Numbered from the stretch's first letter, positions 1 through 6,640 are shown. The stretch: DNA of 10,504 nucleotides from Deltaproteobacteria bacterium (GCA_016219145.1 JACRCG010000040.1:1-10504); one strand, 5' to 3'. The notes: generated from the sequence alone by a model not told the origin. Numbers and translations are program-made.

Positions 1-409
1 TGTTGCGCTCGGCAAAATAGCGCCTGGTGAAGCCGACCAGTTCGGTGGAAATGGTGGCGCCATGCAGATCCTCAGGACCCTGAACCTTGGAGTCACCGTT
101 CACTACCAGCACCCATCTGGCCGGGCGGCGGGAAACCTTGGAGTAGACCATTTCGCAGACTTCAACCACGTCGGAATCATTCTCGCGGACCCAGTCGCGT
201 CCGGCAATTCCGGCGTCGATTGTGGCGCGCTCGACATAGCGCCCCATCTCCTGCGGACGGATCAGCTTGCAGTTCATCTCGGCATCATCAACACCGGGGA
301 AATAACTGCGCGATGAAATGCTGATCTGCCAGCCGGCTTTCCTGAACAGGGCCACGGTTGCGTCTTCAAGGCTCCCTTTGGGGATGCCGAAGTTCAAAAT
401 GTTGGACAT
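1..409 (-). CDS. hisG: ATP phosphoribosyltransferase HisG, N-terminal part (runs off left edge)
   Basis: Catalyses the first step of histidine synthesis, condensing ATP with PRPP to phosphoribosyl-ATP in the cytoplasm. The visible 136 codons begin MSNILNFGIPKGSLED, the typical HisG N-terminus. They continue through the substrate-binding region with the stretches FPGVDDAEM, DAGIAGRDWV and VSRRPARWVLVVN, and then ELVGFTRRYFAERN before the window ends. The sequence resembles the long (about 290-residue) HisG type seen in Geobacter relatives, but the C-terminal regulatory domain lies outside the window, so long versus short form cannot be confirmed. ATG 409 is preceded by a purine-rich GAGGG ribosome site about six bases upstream. 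The gene lies 18 bp after the hisI stop and is probably co-transcribed with it from the promoter near 842-870. No lesion is visible in this part. Confidence 0.93.
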   Translation of the reverse strand, partial: MSNILNFGIPKGSLEDATVALFRKAGWQISISSRSYFPGVDDAEMNCKLIRPQEMGRYVERATIDAGIAGRDWVRENDSDVVEVCEMVYSKVSRRPARWVLVVNGDSKVQGPEDLHGATISTELVGFTRRYFAERN

Positions 410-427
410 GATTTCCCTCTTTCCGAT

Positions 428-807
428 TTATGCTTTTTTATAAACCTCATTTGGATCGAACAGCGGATTGGAATGTTCCACCCAGGCGCCGTTCTCCCAG
501 CGGACGTAGAAGCAGCTGCGGTTGCCGGTGTGACAGGCGGCCGGCCCATTCTGCTTTACCTTGATGACGACCGTATCGGCATCGCAGTCGGTCAGTACTT
601 CCATGACTTCCTGGGTGTTGCCAGACTCTTCGCCTTTCATCCAGTACTTGTTGCGGGTGCGGCTGAAAACCAGGTTTTGCCGTCCTTCAGAGTCAGGTCG
701 AGCGTCTTTTTATCCATGAAGGCCACCATCAGCACTTCACCGTTCTGGTAGTCCTGGATTACAGCAGGAATCAGCCCGCCCATCTTCTCAAAATCAATCT
801 GAATCAC
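428..807 (-). pseudogene. hisI: Phosphoribosyl-AMP cyclohydrolase HisI, broken by a one-base frameshift
   Basis: HisI opens the adenine ring of phosphoribosyl-AMP in histidine synthesis. The family sequence is present in full but in two frames. The first 47 codons, from GTG 807, give VIQIDFEKMGGLIPAVIQDY and continue to DGKTWF. The second frame carries SRTRNKYWMKGEESGN, then TDCDAD (metal-binding Asp cluster) and the ACHTG and SCFY cysteines that bind zinc. The frames join at a T4 run on the coding strand (A4 at 666-669 on the plus strand). One extra T would restore the expected WFFSRTRNKYW and a 126-residue protein of normal length. As read, translation leaves the family sequence there and stops about nine codons later. 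GTG 807 is chosen because AAGGAG lies six bases upstream. Stop is TAA. A sequencing or assembly indel is as likely as a true mutation. Confidence 0.88.
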
Positions 808-841
808 ATTATTCTCCTTGTGATGATAATGTCGGCCGGGA

Positions 842-870
842 AGTATAGGGGCAGGGGCGCCAAATAGCAA
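842..870 (-). promoter_or_regulatory. Putative sigma70 promoter for hisI-hisG
   Basis: On the minus strand TTGCTA (865-870) is followed by a 17-bp spacer and TATACT (842-847), 5 of 6 matches to the -10 consensus. Initiation near 835 would give a leader of about 28 nt before the GTG of hisI. The spacing and placement downstream of the tRNA hairpin support it; there is no experimental evidence. Confidence 0.6.
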
Positions 871-896
871 GTCCCGGCATGTCCTGTAAATTGCGA

Positions 897-920
897 AAGG
901 CACCCCTTTCAGAGTGCCTT
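897..920 (-). terminator. Hairpin downstream of the second tRNA, probable terminator or processing stem
   Basis: The minus-strand RNA can form a nine-pair stem (AAGGCACUC with GGGUGCCUU, one G-U pair) around a six-base loop, starting six bases after the tRNA CCA end. The mismatch seen on the plus strand becomes a G-U wobble only in minus-strand RNA, so that is the likely orientation. The following UUUCGC tail is a poor U tract, so termination may be weak or the hairpin may protect the 3' trailer. Confidence 0.5.
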
Positions 921-925
921 CGAGA

Positions 926-1002
926 TGGTGGCGGTTCAGGGACTCGAACCCCGGACCTAGCGAATATGAGTCGCTTGCTCTAGCCAGCTGAGCTAAACCG
1001 CC
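926..1002 (-). tRNA. tRNA with CAU anticodon (elongator Met most likely; Ile2 possible)
   Basis: A complete 77-nt cloverleaf including an encoded CCA (926-928). The acceptor stem is GGCGGTT paired with AACCGCC, the D stem GCTC with GAGC, the anticodon stem AGCGA with TCGCT, and the T arm has loop TTCGAGT. The anticodon CAT is at 966-968 and the discriminator is A. The acceptor and D arms look like elongator tRNA-Met, whereas the anticodon arm also resembles tRNA-Ile2, whose C34 is modified to lysidine by TilS, so anticodon alone cannot settle the identity. Unlike the neighbouring initiator gene it has a paired first acceptor position. It starts directly after the U run of a terminator-like hairpin, which makes its transcription unclear. 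Confidence 0.93.
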
Positions 1003-1031
1003 AAAAAAACCTCTCTGGAAGTCCAAAGAGG
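1003..1031 (-). terminator. Strong intrinsic terminator between the two tRNA genes
   Basis: In minus-strand orientation CCTCTTTGG and CCAGAGAGG form a nine-pair stem (one G-U) around the loop ACTT, at 1010-1031. Seven consecutive T residues follow (1003-1009). This is a textbook Rho-independent terminator for the initiator tRNA transcript. The U run ends at the exact 5' base of the next tRNA. Confidence 0.82.
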
Positions 1032-1042
1032 CTATGATTTTT

Positions 1043-1119
<77 letters not shown>

Positions 1120-1134
1120 ACAATTGAACAATCC

Positions 1135-1163
1135 TTATAACAGGGTGTTCAGTCTTCTGTCAA
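1135..1163 (-). promoter_or_regulatory. Sigma70 promoter of the initiator tRNA
   Basis: On the minus strand a perfect TTGACA (1158-1163) is separated by 17 bp from TTATAA (1135-1140); TATAAG with 18 bp is an equally good reading. Initiation near 1128 would leave a leader of about nine bases before the mature 5' end at 1119. This is the strongest promoter match in the window, as expected for a tRNA gene. Confidence 0.8.
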
Positions 1164-1214
1164 CAAATACTTCAATGGAGTAGAAAAAAATATTCCCGGT
1201 CCGCGATTTGCCAA

Positions 1215-2015
1215 TTACTCCTTGTCCGGAATCGGCATGGAGCCCTTGCCCAGTTTGCCTGCAAGCTCTTTGGCGGCATCCTGTTCCAGCCCTCTGCCAA
1301 CCCTGACGCGATACCAGGTTCCCTTGTTGCCCTGATTGGACTCGACTATGTAGGCGCTGTAGCCCTTGCCTGCCAGCTTGTTTTTCAAGGTTTCCGCCTC
1401 GGATTTGAGACTGTAGGAAGCGACCTGCACGGTAAAGGAGTTGGCATCCTGACGTCCGGCGGCTTTCTCGGCCACTGCCGGAGTCGCCGGTTTAGCGCTC
1501 TCAGTCGCATTCTGCGGCTGGGGCGGCTTCGCAATGTTTGCCGGAATAGCGGCCTGCAGCGGCTGCTTGACCGGTTTCTCCTCCTTGGCATTTATACCGC
1601 TTCCCAAGGCAATGTTCTTCTGGCCGCTGGGCAGGTTTTTGTAAAAACCGAGTGGAGCATCAGCTGGAGTCTGGCTGCCGGATGCCCCGGACGAAGTTTG
1701 CGTTCCCGCAGGCTGAGCCGTCTGCGAGGCGTCCTGGGCCGGAGGAGCAGTTGTCTGCTGTTTTGGGGGAGGAGCCTGAGTTGTGCCGGGACGTGAAGGA
1801 TTCTCAAGGCTCTGCTGTTCAATGGCGGCTCTTAATGCTTTCTTGGCGGAGCGTTGTGAAAGCATCCAGCCGCTTCCGAAACCTACCCCCAGAGATAGTA
1901 CGCAAGTAACAACCACTGCCGTCAGGTGCGAGCCGGAAGATTCGTTTCGGGGGCGATTATGGCCGGCTTGTGGAGATGTATAGGATTTTTTTGGTTCGCT
2001 GTAATCAATCCGCAT
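1215..2015 (-). CDS. SPOR-domain, single-pass membrane protein
   Basis: A 266-residue protein with three parts. It has a short basic, polar cytoplasmic N-terminus, one hydrophobic segment at about residues 31-52, and then a long Pro/Ala/Gln/Thr-rich linker (about 65-185). It ends in a SPOR domain (about 191-262) beginning NSFTVQVASYSLKSEAETL and containing the WYRVRVG strand. SPOR domains bind denuded septal peptidoglycan, so a periplasmic role at the division site is likely (family knowledge, not shown here). The linker contains the short conserved-looking motif FYKNLPSG near residue 124. ATG 2015 follows a near-perfect AGGAGG by six bases and lies 11 bp after the argS stop, so it is the last gene of the argS transcript. 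Stop is TAA. It is not a recognisable FtsN or DedD by sequence alone, so no symbol is given. Confidence 0.9.
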   Translation of the reverse strand: MRIDYSEPKKSYTSPQAGHNRPRNESSGSHLTAVVVTCVLSLGVGFGSGWMLSQRSAKKALRAAIEQQSLENPSRPGTTQAPPPKQQTTAPPAQDASQTAQPAGTQTSSGASGSQTPADAPLGFYKNLPSGQKNIALGSGINAKEEKPVKQPLQAAIPANIAKPPQPQNATESAKPATPAVAEKAAGRQDANSFTVQVASYSLKSEAETLKNKLAGKGYSAYIVESNQGNKGTWYRVRVGRGLEQDAAKELAGKLGKGSMPIPDKE

Positions 2016-2026
2016 AATGCCTCCTG

Positions 2027-3718
2027 CTACATACGTTCCGGTGCCGATATACCCAATATCGAGAGGGCATTTTTGAGAGTCTGGGCGGTGCGTTTCAACA
2101 GATAGAGCCTGGCAGCAGTCAGGTTGTGATCTTCACTGATGACCCGGTTTTTGTTGTAGAAGCTGTGAAAGCAACTGGCCAGTTCGGTCAGATAGTAGGT
2201 CAGACGGTGCGGCTCAAAGTGGGCGGCACAATCAACTATGGTGTCGGGAAGGGCCGCCAGAAGCTTGATCAGCTGCAGCTCCTCTGCCGTTGTCAGGCAT
2301 GCCAGCGTATCCGGCGTCGGACCAGCCGGAATCAGAAAGCCCTTTTCGGCAGCGTTTTCAAAGATGCTGCAGATGCGGGCGTGGGCATACTGGACGTAGT
2401 AGACCGGGTTCTCATTGGTCTGCTGCTTGGCCAGGTCGATATCGAACACCAGCTGGGCATCCGGCTTGCGCATGATGAAGAAAAAGCGGGTGGCGTCGCG
2501 CCCGACCTCGTCGATCAGGTCGCGCAGAGTCACATAGCTGCCGGCCCGTTTGGATATTTTGACCTCTTGTCCGCCCCGCATGACGGTTACCATCTGGTGC
2601 AGCACGTACTCCGGCCACCCCTGCGGAATTCCGATCTGAAGGGCCTGCAGACCGGCCCGCACCCTGGTGATGGTGCTGTGGTGGTCGGCGCCCTGCTCGT
2701 TGATAGCCCGGATGAAGCCCCTTTCCCATTTGGCCTGATGGTAGGCTACGTCCGGCACGAAATAGGTGTAGCCGCCGTCGGCCTTGCGCATGACGCGATC
2801 CTTGTCATCGCCGAAGTCGGTTGTTCGCAGCCAGAGCGCTCCGTCCTGCTCGTATGTGTGACCATTTGCGGTCAACTGCCTGACGACGGCATCGACGCGG
2901 CCTTCGGTGTAGAGTCCGGATTCCAGGGTATAGACATCAAAGCGGACGTCAAAGGCGGCCAGGTCAAGATCCTGTTCGCGCCTGAGCCAGGCCACGGCAA
3001 AACTGCGGATGGCGTCCAGGTTCTGCGGATCTCCGTCGGCAACGGTATGCTGGTCGCTGGCTTCAACGGTTTCACCCGCCAGGTAGGAACGGGCCACTTC
3101 CCTGATGTAATCTCCCTGGTAGCCGTCAGCCGGCCAGCGCGGGTCGTCCGGTTCAATACCCAGGCAGCGTGACTGCACCGAAAGGGCCAGATTGCTGATC
3201 TGGGCGCCGGCGTCGTTGTAGTAGAATTCGCGGGTCACATCCCAGCCGGCCGCATCCAGAACCCGGCAGAGCGTATCTCCAATGGCGGCTCCGCGTCCAT
3301 GGCCGATATGCAGGGGGCCGGTCGGATTGGCGCTGACAAATTCAACCTGGACTTTTTTGCCTCCGCCGGTTGTTGTCCGCCCGAATGAATCACCTTGAGA
3401 TTCAATCTCAAGCAAGCTGGCTTGCCAGGCCGTCGGAGCCACGAAGAAATTGATGAAGCCCGGTCCGGCAATCTCGGTTCTGGTCAGCAGTCCCTGGCCG
3501 TCACCCAGCTGCCTGATGATTATTTCGGCTACCTGGCGAGGGGCTTTTCGCTCCCCCTTGGCCATCTGCATGGCAATGTTACAGGAAAAATCACCGTGCT
3601 CCGAATTGGCGGGAGTCCCGATGATGACGTCCGGAAGTGTTGATGTGGTCAGTTCCTGTGCGGTAAGGGCGGCTTGAAGTGAAGATTCAACAAGGGAGGC
3701 TATTCGATTTCGCATCAT
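2027..3718 (-). CDS. argS: Arginyl-tRNA synthetase
   Basis: Charges tRNA-Arg with arginine in the cytoplasm; class I synthetase, 563 residues, close to the usual length of about 560-580. Seen in order are the N-terminal additional domain (about 1-110), the Rossmann catalytic core with SANPTGPLHIGHGRG (HIGH at 137-140), and REFYYNDAGAQI. The KMSKS-type loop VKISKRAG follows at about 386-393, and then the helical anticodon-binding domain (about 440-563) ending GISAPERM. Two ATGs stand in tandem (3718 and 3715). The first gives a 4-bp ATGA overlap with the stop of the upstream Cys-rich ORF, and the second a TGATG overlap. The nearest purine box (AAGGA) is rather far at 12 bases, so translational coupling is likely. 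Stop is TAG, showing that amber is a normal terminator here. No lesion seen. Confidence 0.97.
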   Translation of the reverse strand: MMRNRIASLVESSLQAALTAQELTTSTLPDVIIGTPANSEHGDFSCNIAMQMAKGERKAPRQVAEIIIRQLGDGQGLLTRTEIAGPGFINFFVAPTAWQASLLEIESQGDSFGRTTTGGGKKVQVEFVSANPTGPLHIGHGRGAAIGDTLCRVLDAAGWDVTREFYYNDAGAQISNLALSVQSRCLGIEPDDPRWPADGYQGDYIREVARSYLAGETVEASDQHTVADGDPQNLDAIRSFAVAWLRREQDLDLAAFDVRFDVYTLESGLYTEGRVDAVVRQLTANGHTYEQDGALWLRTTDFGDDKDRVMRKADGGYTYFVPDVAYHQAKWERGFIRAINEQGADHHSTITRVRAGLQALQIGIPQGWPEYVLHQMVTVMRGGQEVKISKRAGSYVTLRDLIDEVGRDATRFFFIMRKPDAQLVFDIDLAKQQTNENPVYYVQYAHARICSIFENAAEKGFLIPAGPTPDTLACLTTAEELQLIKLLAALPDTIVDCAAHFEPHRLTYYLTELASCFHSFYNKNRVISEDHNLTAARLYLLKRTAQTLKNALSILGISAPERM

Positions 3719-3885
3719 TTTTTCAACGTATCCTTCTGGTCGGTCTGCTTTTCGTCGTTTTCGGCAGTGTCCTTGATGCTGACATCGCGTGTGAAGTCAG
3801 GGCATCTGGAGCCGTTATCCGGTATGCAGAATTTCTTTGAGCAGTTTTGGCGCCAGGCGCAGATGGCGCAGCTTTGTCGTGACAT
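3715..3885 (-). CDS. Small cysteine-rich protein, 56 residues, function unknown
   Basis: A short ORF fills the gap between the ftsB-like gene and argS. The protein begins MSRQSCAICAWRQNC and has five cysteines at residues 6, 9, 15, 20 and 28, in the pattern Cx2Cx5Cx4Cx7C. The segment CPDFTRDV follows, and then a charged, low-complexity tail rich in Asp, Glu, Lys and Gln. There is no signal peptide or membrane segment. The start at ATG 3885 has AGGA seven bases upstream and lies 18 bp after the ftsB stop. The stop TGA overlaps the first argS ATG. The clustered cysteines suggest a metal site (zinc or Fe-S), which is inference. I have a weak memory of similar CxxCxW...CPDFTRD ORFs in Geobacter relatives but cannot name a family. 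The good ribosome site, tight packing on both sides and cysteine spacing make it likely real. Confidence 0.72.
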   Translation of the reverse strand: MSRQSCAICAWRQNCSKKFCIPDNGSRCPDFTRDVSIKDTAENDEKQTDQKDTLKK

Positions 3886-3903
3886 GGGGACATCCTGATC
3901 GGA

Positions 3904-4203
3904 TTAGGGCTGTTTTTTTACCTGCGGAAACTGGTAGATTACTTCGTTGTTGCGCACCAGGCCGAAATCCTTACGGGCGATGCTTTCGAGGTAGCGGCGA
4001 TCGGACTTGAGAGCAACTATTTCGCGCTTCAGCCTCTCGTTATCGTTTCTGCTGTCTGCCAGACGGGACTCAATCCTGTTTTTATCCTGTTTCAGTTCGA
4101 AAATTCGCAGCAGCCCCTTGTCGCCGAAGACAGTAAAGAAGAGGATGAATGCCATGCATCCGGCCGGGATGAAGTACATCCTTTTCTGAAAGGGCAGATT
4201 CAC
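3904..4203 (-). CDS. ftsB: FtsB/DivIC-like septum formation initiator
   Basis: A 99-residue bitopic membrane protein of the divisome. It has a short N-terminus, one transmembrane segment (about residues 9-26, YFIPAGCMAFILFFTVF), then a coiled coil (about 36-72, with KQDKNRIESRLADS and NERLKREIVALK). It ends in the family signature YLESIARKDFGLVRNNEVIYQF. FtsB/DivIC pairs with FtsL and FtsQ/DivIB to activate septal cell-wall synthesis (family knowledge). The start is GTG 4203 rather than ATG 4233, because AAAGGA sits seven bases before it and the ATG reading would add ten residues that overlap the end of uxs. With this start the gene begins four bases after the uxs stop, implying co-transcription. 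Stop is TAA. FtsB versus DivIC naming cannot be settled from sequence alone. Confidence 0.87.
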   Translation of the reverse strand: MNLPFQKRMYFIPAGCMAFILFFTVFGDKGLLRIFELKQDKNRIESRLADSRNDNERLKREIVALKSDRRYLESIARKDFGLVRNNEVIYQFPQVKKQP

Positions 4204-4207
4204 AAGC

Positions 4208-5143
4208 TCATCCTTTCCCGATCCGAGCGGCAAAATATCCGGCAGTTGCCACGAGGCCTTCGTCCAGTGCTACCAGCGGCTTCCAGCCCAGTCTGGCTCC
4301 GGCCAGAGAAATGTCCGGCTGGCGCTGTTTCGGGTCGTCCTGCGGCAGAGGTTTGAACGTTATCTTCGAACTTGAGTTCGCTATTGTAATGATTTTCTGA
4401 GCAAATTCAAGGATTGAATTTTCGACCGGATTTCCAAGGTTGACCGGGCCGGTGAAATTATCACATTCCATCATGCGGATCATCCCCTCCACAAGGTCGG
4501 AGACATAGCAGAATGAGCGTGTCTGGGAGCCGTCACCATAGACGGTTATGTCCTGATTGCGGAGCGCCTGGAGAATAAAGTTGGATACCACCCGGCCGTC
4601 ATTTTCGGCCATGCGCGGTCCGTAGGTGTTGAAAATGCGGATGATCCGGATATCGACACCGTTCTGACGGTGATAGTCCATCATCAGGGTTTCGGCCACC
4701 CGTTTGCCTTCGTCGTAGCAGCTGCGTATGCCGATCGGATTGACATTGCCCCAGTATCCTTCAGTCTGCGGGTGAACCTGGGGATCTCCGTAGACTTCCG
4801 AGGTGGAGGCCTGGAGGATGCGGGCCTTGACCCGTTTGGCCATGCCCAGCATGTTGATGGCGCCCATGACGCTGGTTTTGACGGTCTTGACCGGATTGTA
4901 CTGATAATGAACCGGCGAAGCGGGGCAGGCCAGGTTATAGATGCGGTCCACCTCCAGCAGGATCGGCTCGACGATGTCGTGGCGGATCAGTTCGAAACGA
5001 TGGCTGTCCATCAGGTGGATGATGTTGTCCCTGCTGCCGGTAAAGAGGTTGTCCAGGCAGATGACGTCGTGCCCTTCGTTCAGAAGCCGCTCGCAAAGGT
5101 GTGATCCGATAAAGCCGGCTCCGCCGGTGACCAGGATGCGCAT
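4208..5143 (-). CDS. uxs: UDP-glucuronate decarboxylase (UDP-xylose synthase), extended SDR family
   Basis: Converts UDP-glucuronate to UDP-xylose with bound NAD+ in the cytoplasm. It has 311 residues, as usual for bacterial UXS. The N-terminus MRILVTGGAGFIGSHL carries the GxxGxxG nucleotide-binding loop. The catalytic set is seen as ASTSEVYGD (about 112-120) and YDEGK (Tyr143, Lys147). The signature IRHDIVEPILLEVDRIYNLA, the WGNVNPIGIRSCYDEGKR region and RQPDISLAGARLGW match the UXS subgroup rather than dTDP-glucose dehydratase or GalE. ATG 5143 is preferred over the upstream ATG at 5170: a GAAAGG site lies eight bases before it, and the extra nine codons are translated from an intergenic repeat. 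The gene follows ugd, which makes its substrate, and runs into the ftsB-like gene. A UDP-4-keto-pentose product is a less likely alternative. Confidence 0.9.
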   Translation of the reverse strand: MRILVTGGAGFIGSHLCERLLNEGHDVICLDNLFTGSRDNIIHLMDSHRFELIRHDIVEPILLEVDRIYNLACPASPVHYQYNPVKTVKTSVMGAINMLGMAKRVKARILQASTSEVYGDPQVHPQTEGYWGNVNPIGIRSCYDEGKRVAETLMMDYHRQNGVDIRIIRIFNTYGPRMAENDGRVVSNFILQALRNQDITVYGDGSQTRSFCYVSDLVEGMIRMMECDNFTGPVNLGNPVENSILEFAQKIITIANSSSKITFKPLPQDDPKQRQPDISLAGARLGWKPLVALDEGLVATAGYFAARIGKG

Positions 5144-5157
5144 GTTTAAAGCCTTTC

Positions 5158-5215
5158 GTTCAAGGTTCATGGTTCAAGGTTTATTATTTTCAACATCGAA
5201 CCTTGAACATCGAAC
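5158..5215. repeat. Short direct and inverted repeats between ugd and uxs
   Basis: GTTCAAGGTT occurs at 5158-5167 and 5172-5181 on the plus strand, 14 bp apart, and its exact inverse AACCTTGAAC at 5199-5208. ACATCGAAC occurs at 5193-5201 and 5207-5215, also 14 bp apart. The 10-base arms could form a hairpin across an AT-rich loop. It resembles the GTTCAAGG-type intergenic repeats I associate with deltaproteobacteria, but the family was not checked. Confidence 0.75.
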
Positions 5216-5220
5216 TGATT

Positions 5221-6567
5221 TCAACAGATGCCGCCGCCGCAACGTCCCATGGGGATGTAGCTGAATCCCCCTGCGGCCATGCGGTCCGGCTTGTAGAGAT
5301 TGCGGCCATCCACTATGGTCGGCGATTTGAGGGCGGCCTTGATGCGCTCGAAGTCGGGGTTGCGGTATTCGTTCCAGTCGGTGATTATCACCAGGGCGTC
5401 GGCATTGGCCAGAATATCGTACTGGTTAGTGCTGTACTCGATGCTGTCGCCGAAATGTTTGCGGGCCTCCTTGATCGCCTCCGGATCGTGGGCTCTGACT
5501 GTTGCTCCGGCGTTCAAAAGGCGTTCGATGATGCTCAAGGCCGGGGCTTCACGCATGTCGTCGGTGCGGGGTTTGAAGGAGAGCCCCCAGCAGGCGATCG
5601 TGCGTCCGGTCAGCGGTTTTTCCTCATCCGGCGAAGCCAGCAGCCTGACAAGCTTGTCGGCCAGCACCTCCTTCTGGAGCTCATTCACCTCTTCCACCGC
5701 CTTTAACAGCAGGAAGTCGTAACTGGATTCCTCGGCGGTCCTGATCAGCGCCTTGACATCTTTCGGAAAACAGGATCCGCCGTAGCCCGGGCCGGGAAAG
5801 AGAAAGTCATAACCGATGCGCGAATCGGAACCGATCCCTTCGCGGACGGCCATTACGTCGGCGCCCATCCGCTCGCACAGGTTGGCGATCTGGTTCATGA
5901 AGGAGATCCGGGTGGCCAGCATGGCGTTGGCGGCGTATTTGGTCATTTCGGCGCTGCGGATGTCCATCACGATCATGCGGTTATGCTTGCGCATGAACGG
6001 GTCGTAGAGCTCTTTCATGATCTCGGCGGTGCGGACGTTGTCGGTGCCGATCACGACCCGGTCCGGTTTCATGAAGTCGTCAATGGCGGCTCCTTCTTTC
6101 AGGAACTCCGGATTGGAGACTACGTCGAACTCCAGCTCCACCTTGCGGACGGCCAGTTCTTCCTGTACGGCGGCCCGGACCTTATCAGCCGTGCCGACCG
6201 GGACGGTGGATTTATCTACAATGATCTTGAAACCATCCATGACCCGTCCGATATCGCGGGCCACACCGAGCACATATTTCAGATCGGCCGAGCCGTCCTC
6301 ACCCGGGGGTGTGCCGACTGCGATGAAGCAGACCAGAGAAGACTGGACGGCTTCCGCCATTTCGGTCGTAAAAGAGAGTCTCCCTTCGGCCTGGTTGCGC
6401 AGCACCATCTCTTTAAGGCCCGGCTCGTAAATCGGGATAATGCCCTGCTTAAGGCCATCAATTTTAGCGGTGTCGATATCTACGGCAACAACGGTATTGC
6501 CACTCTCCGCAAAACAGGCCGCCGCTACCAGACCGACGTAACCGGCGCCAAAAATACAAATTTTCAT
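5221..6567 (-). CDS. ugd: UDP-glucose 6-dehydrogenase
   Basis: Oxidises UDP-glucose to UDP-glucuronate with two NAD+ in the cytoplasm. It has 448 residues, in the usual range. The N-terminal NAD domain starts MKICIFGAGYVGLVAAACFA, followed by EPGL, VGTPPGEDGSADL and STVPVGT. NPEFLKEGAAIDDF (Glu154, Lys157), SAEMTKYAANA (Lys210) and GPGYGGSCFPKD with the nucleophile Cys266 are all intact. The C-terminal UDP-binding domain shows WGLSFKPRTDDMREAP and DGRNLY. The protein ends in an unusual short tail, MGRCGGGIC. ATG 6567 follows GGAG by six bases. It lies 73 bp downstream of rsmI, where a weak extended -10-like TGCTATAGA is seen, so its own promoter is possible but unproven. With uxs it forms a two-step route to UDP-xylose for polysaccharide or lipopolysaccharide. 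Confidence 0.96.
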   Translation of the reverse strand: MKICIFGAGYVGLVAAACFAESGNTVVAVDIDTAKIDGLKQGIIPIYEPGLKEMVLRNQAEGRLSFTTEMAEAVQSSLVCFIAVGTPPGEDGSADLKYVLGVARDIGRVMDGFKIIVDKSTVPVGTADKVRAAVQEELAVRKVELEFDVVSNPEFLKEGAAIDDFMKPDRVVIGTDNVRTAEIMKELYDPFMRKHNRMIVMDIRSAEMTKYAANAMLATRISFMNQIANLCERMGADVMAVREGIGSDSRIGYDFLFPGPGYGGSCFPKDVKALIRTAEESSYDFLLLKAVEEVNELQKEVLADKLVRLLASPDEEKPLTGRTIACWGLSFKPRTDDMREAPALSIIERLLNAGATVRAHDPEAIKEARKHFGDSIEYSTNQYDILANADALVIITDWNEYRNPDFERIKAALKSPTIVDGRNLYKPDRMAAGGFSYIPMGRCGGGIC

Positions 6568-6640
6568 TCAATGCTCCATAAAGTCAGGATAATTGGGGCT
6601 CTATAGCATATATCCACTTGTAATTCCAGTTGTTTTCTCG

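Noticed and set aside
637..1026. Long minus-strand open frame extending upstream of HisI through a tRNA gene
   Set aside because: The upstream part is the tRNA (926-1002) and leader read as protein; only the part from GTG 807 is HisI.
1161..1214. T-rich run after the SPOR gene as an intrinsic terminator
   Set aside because: No stable stem directly precedes the run of T residues.
2126..3172. 348-codon plus-strand open frame opposite argS
   Set aside because: It has no family features and lies entirely antisense to an intact argS; GC-rich coding DNA often yields long antisense frames.
5983..6606. 207-codon plus-strand open frame opposite ugd
   Set aside because: Antisense shadow of ugd with no recognisable domain or ribosome site.
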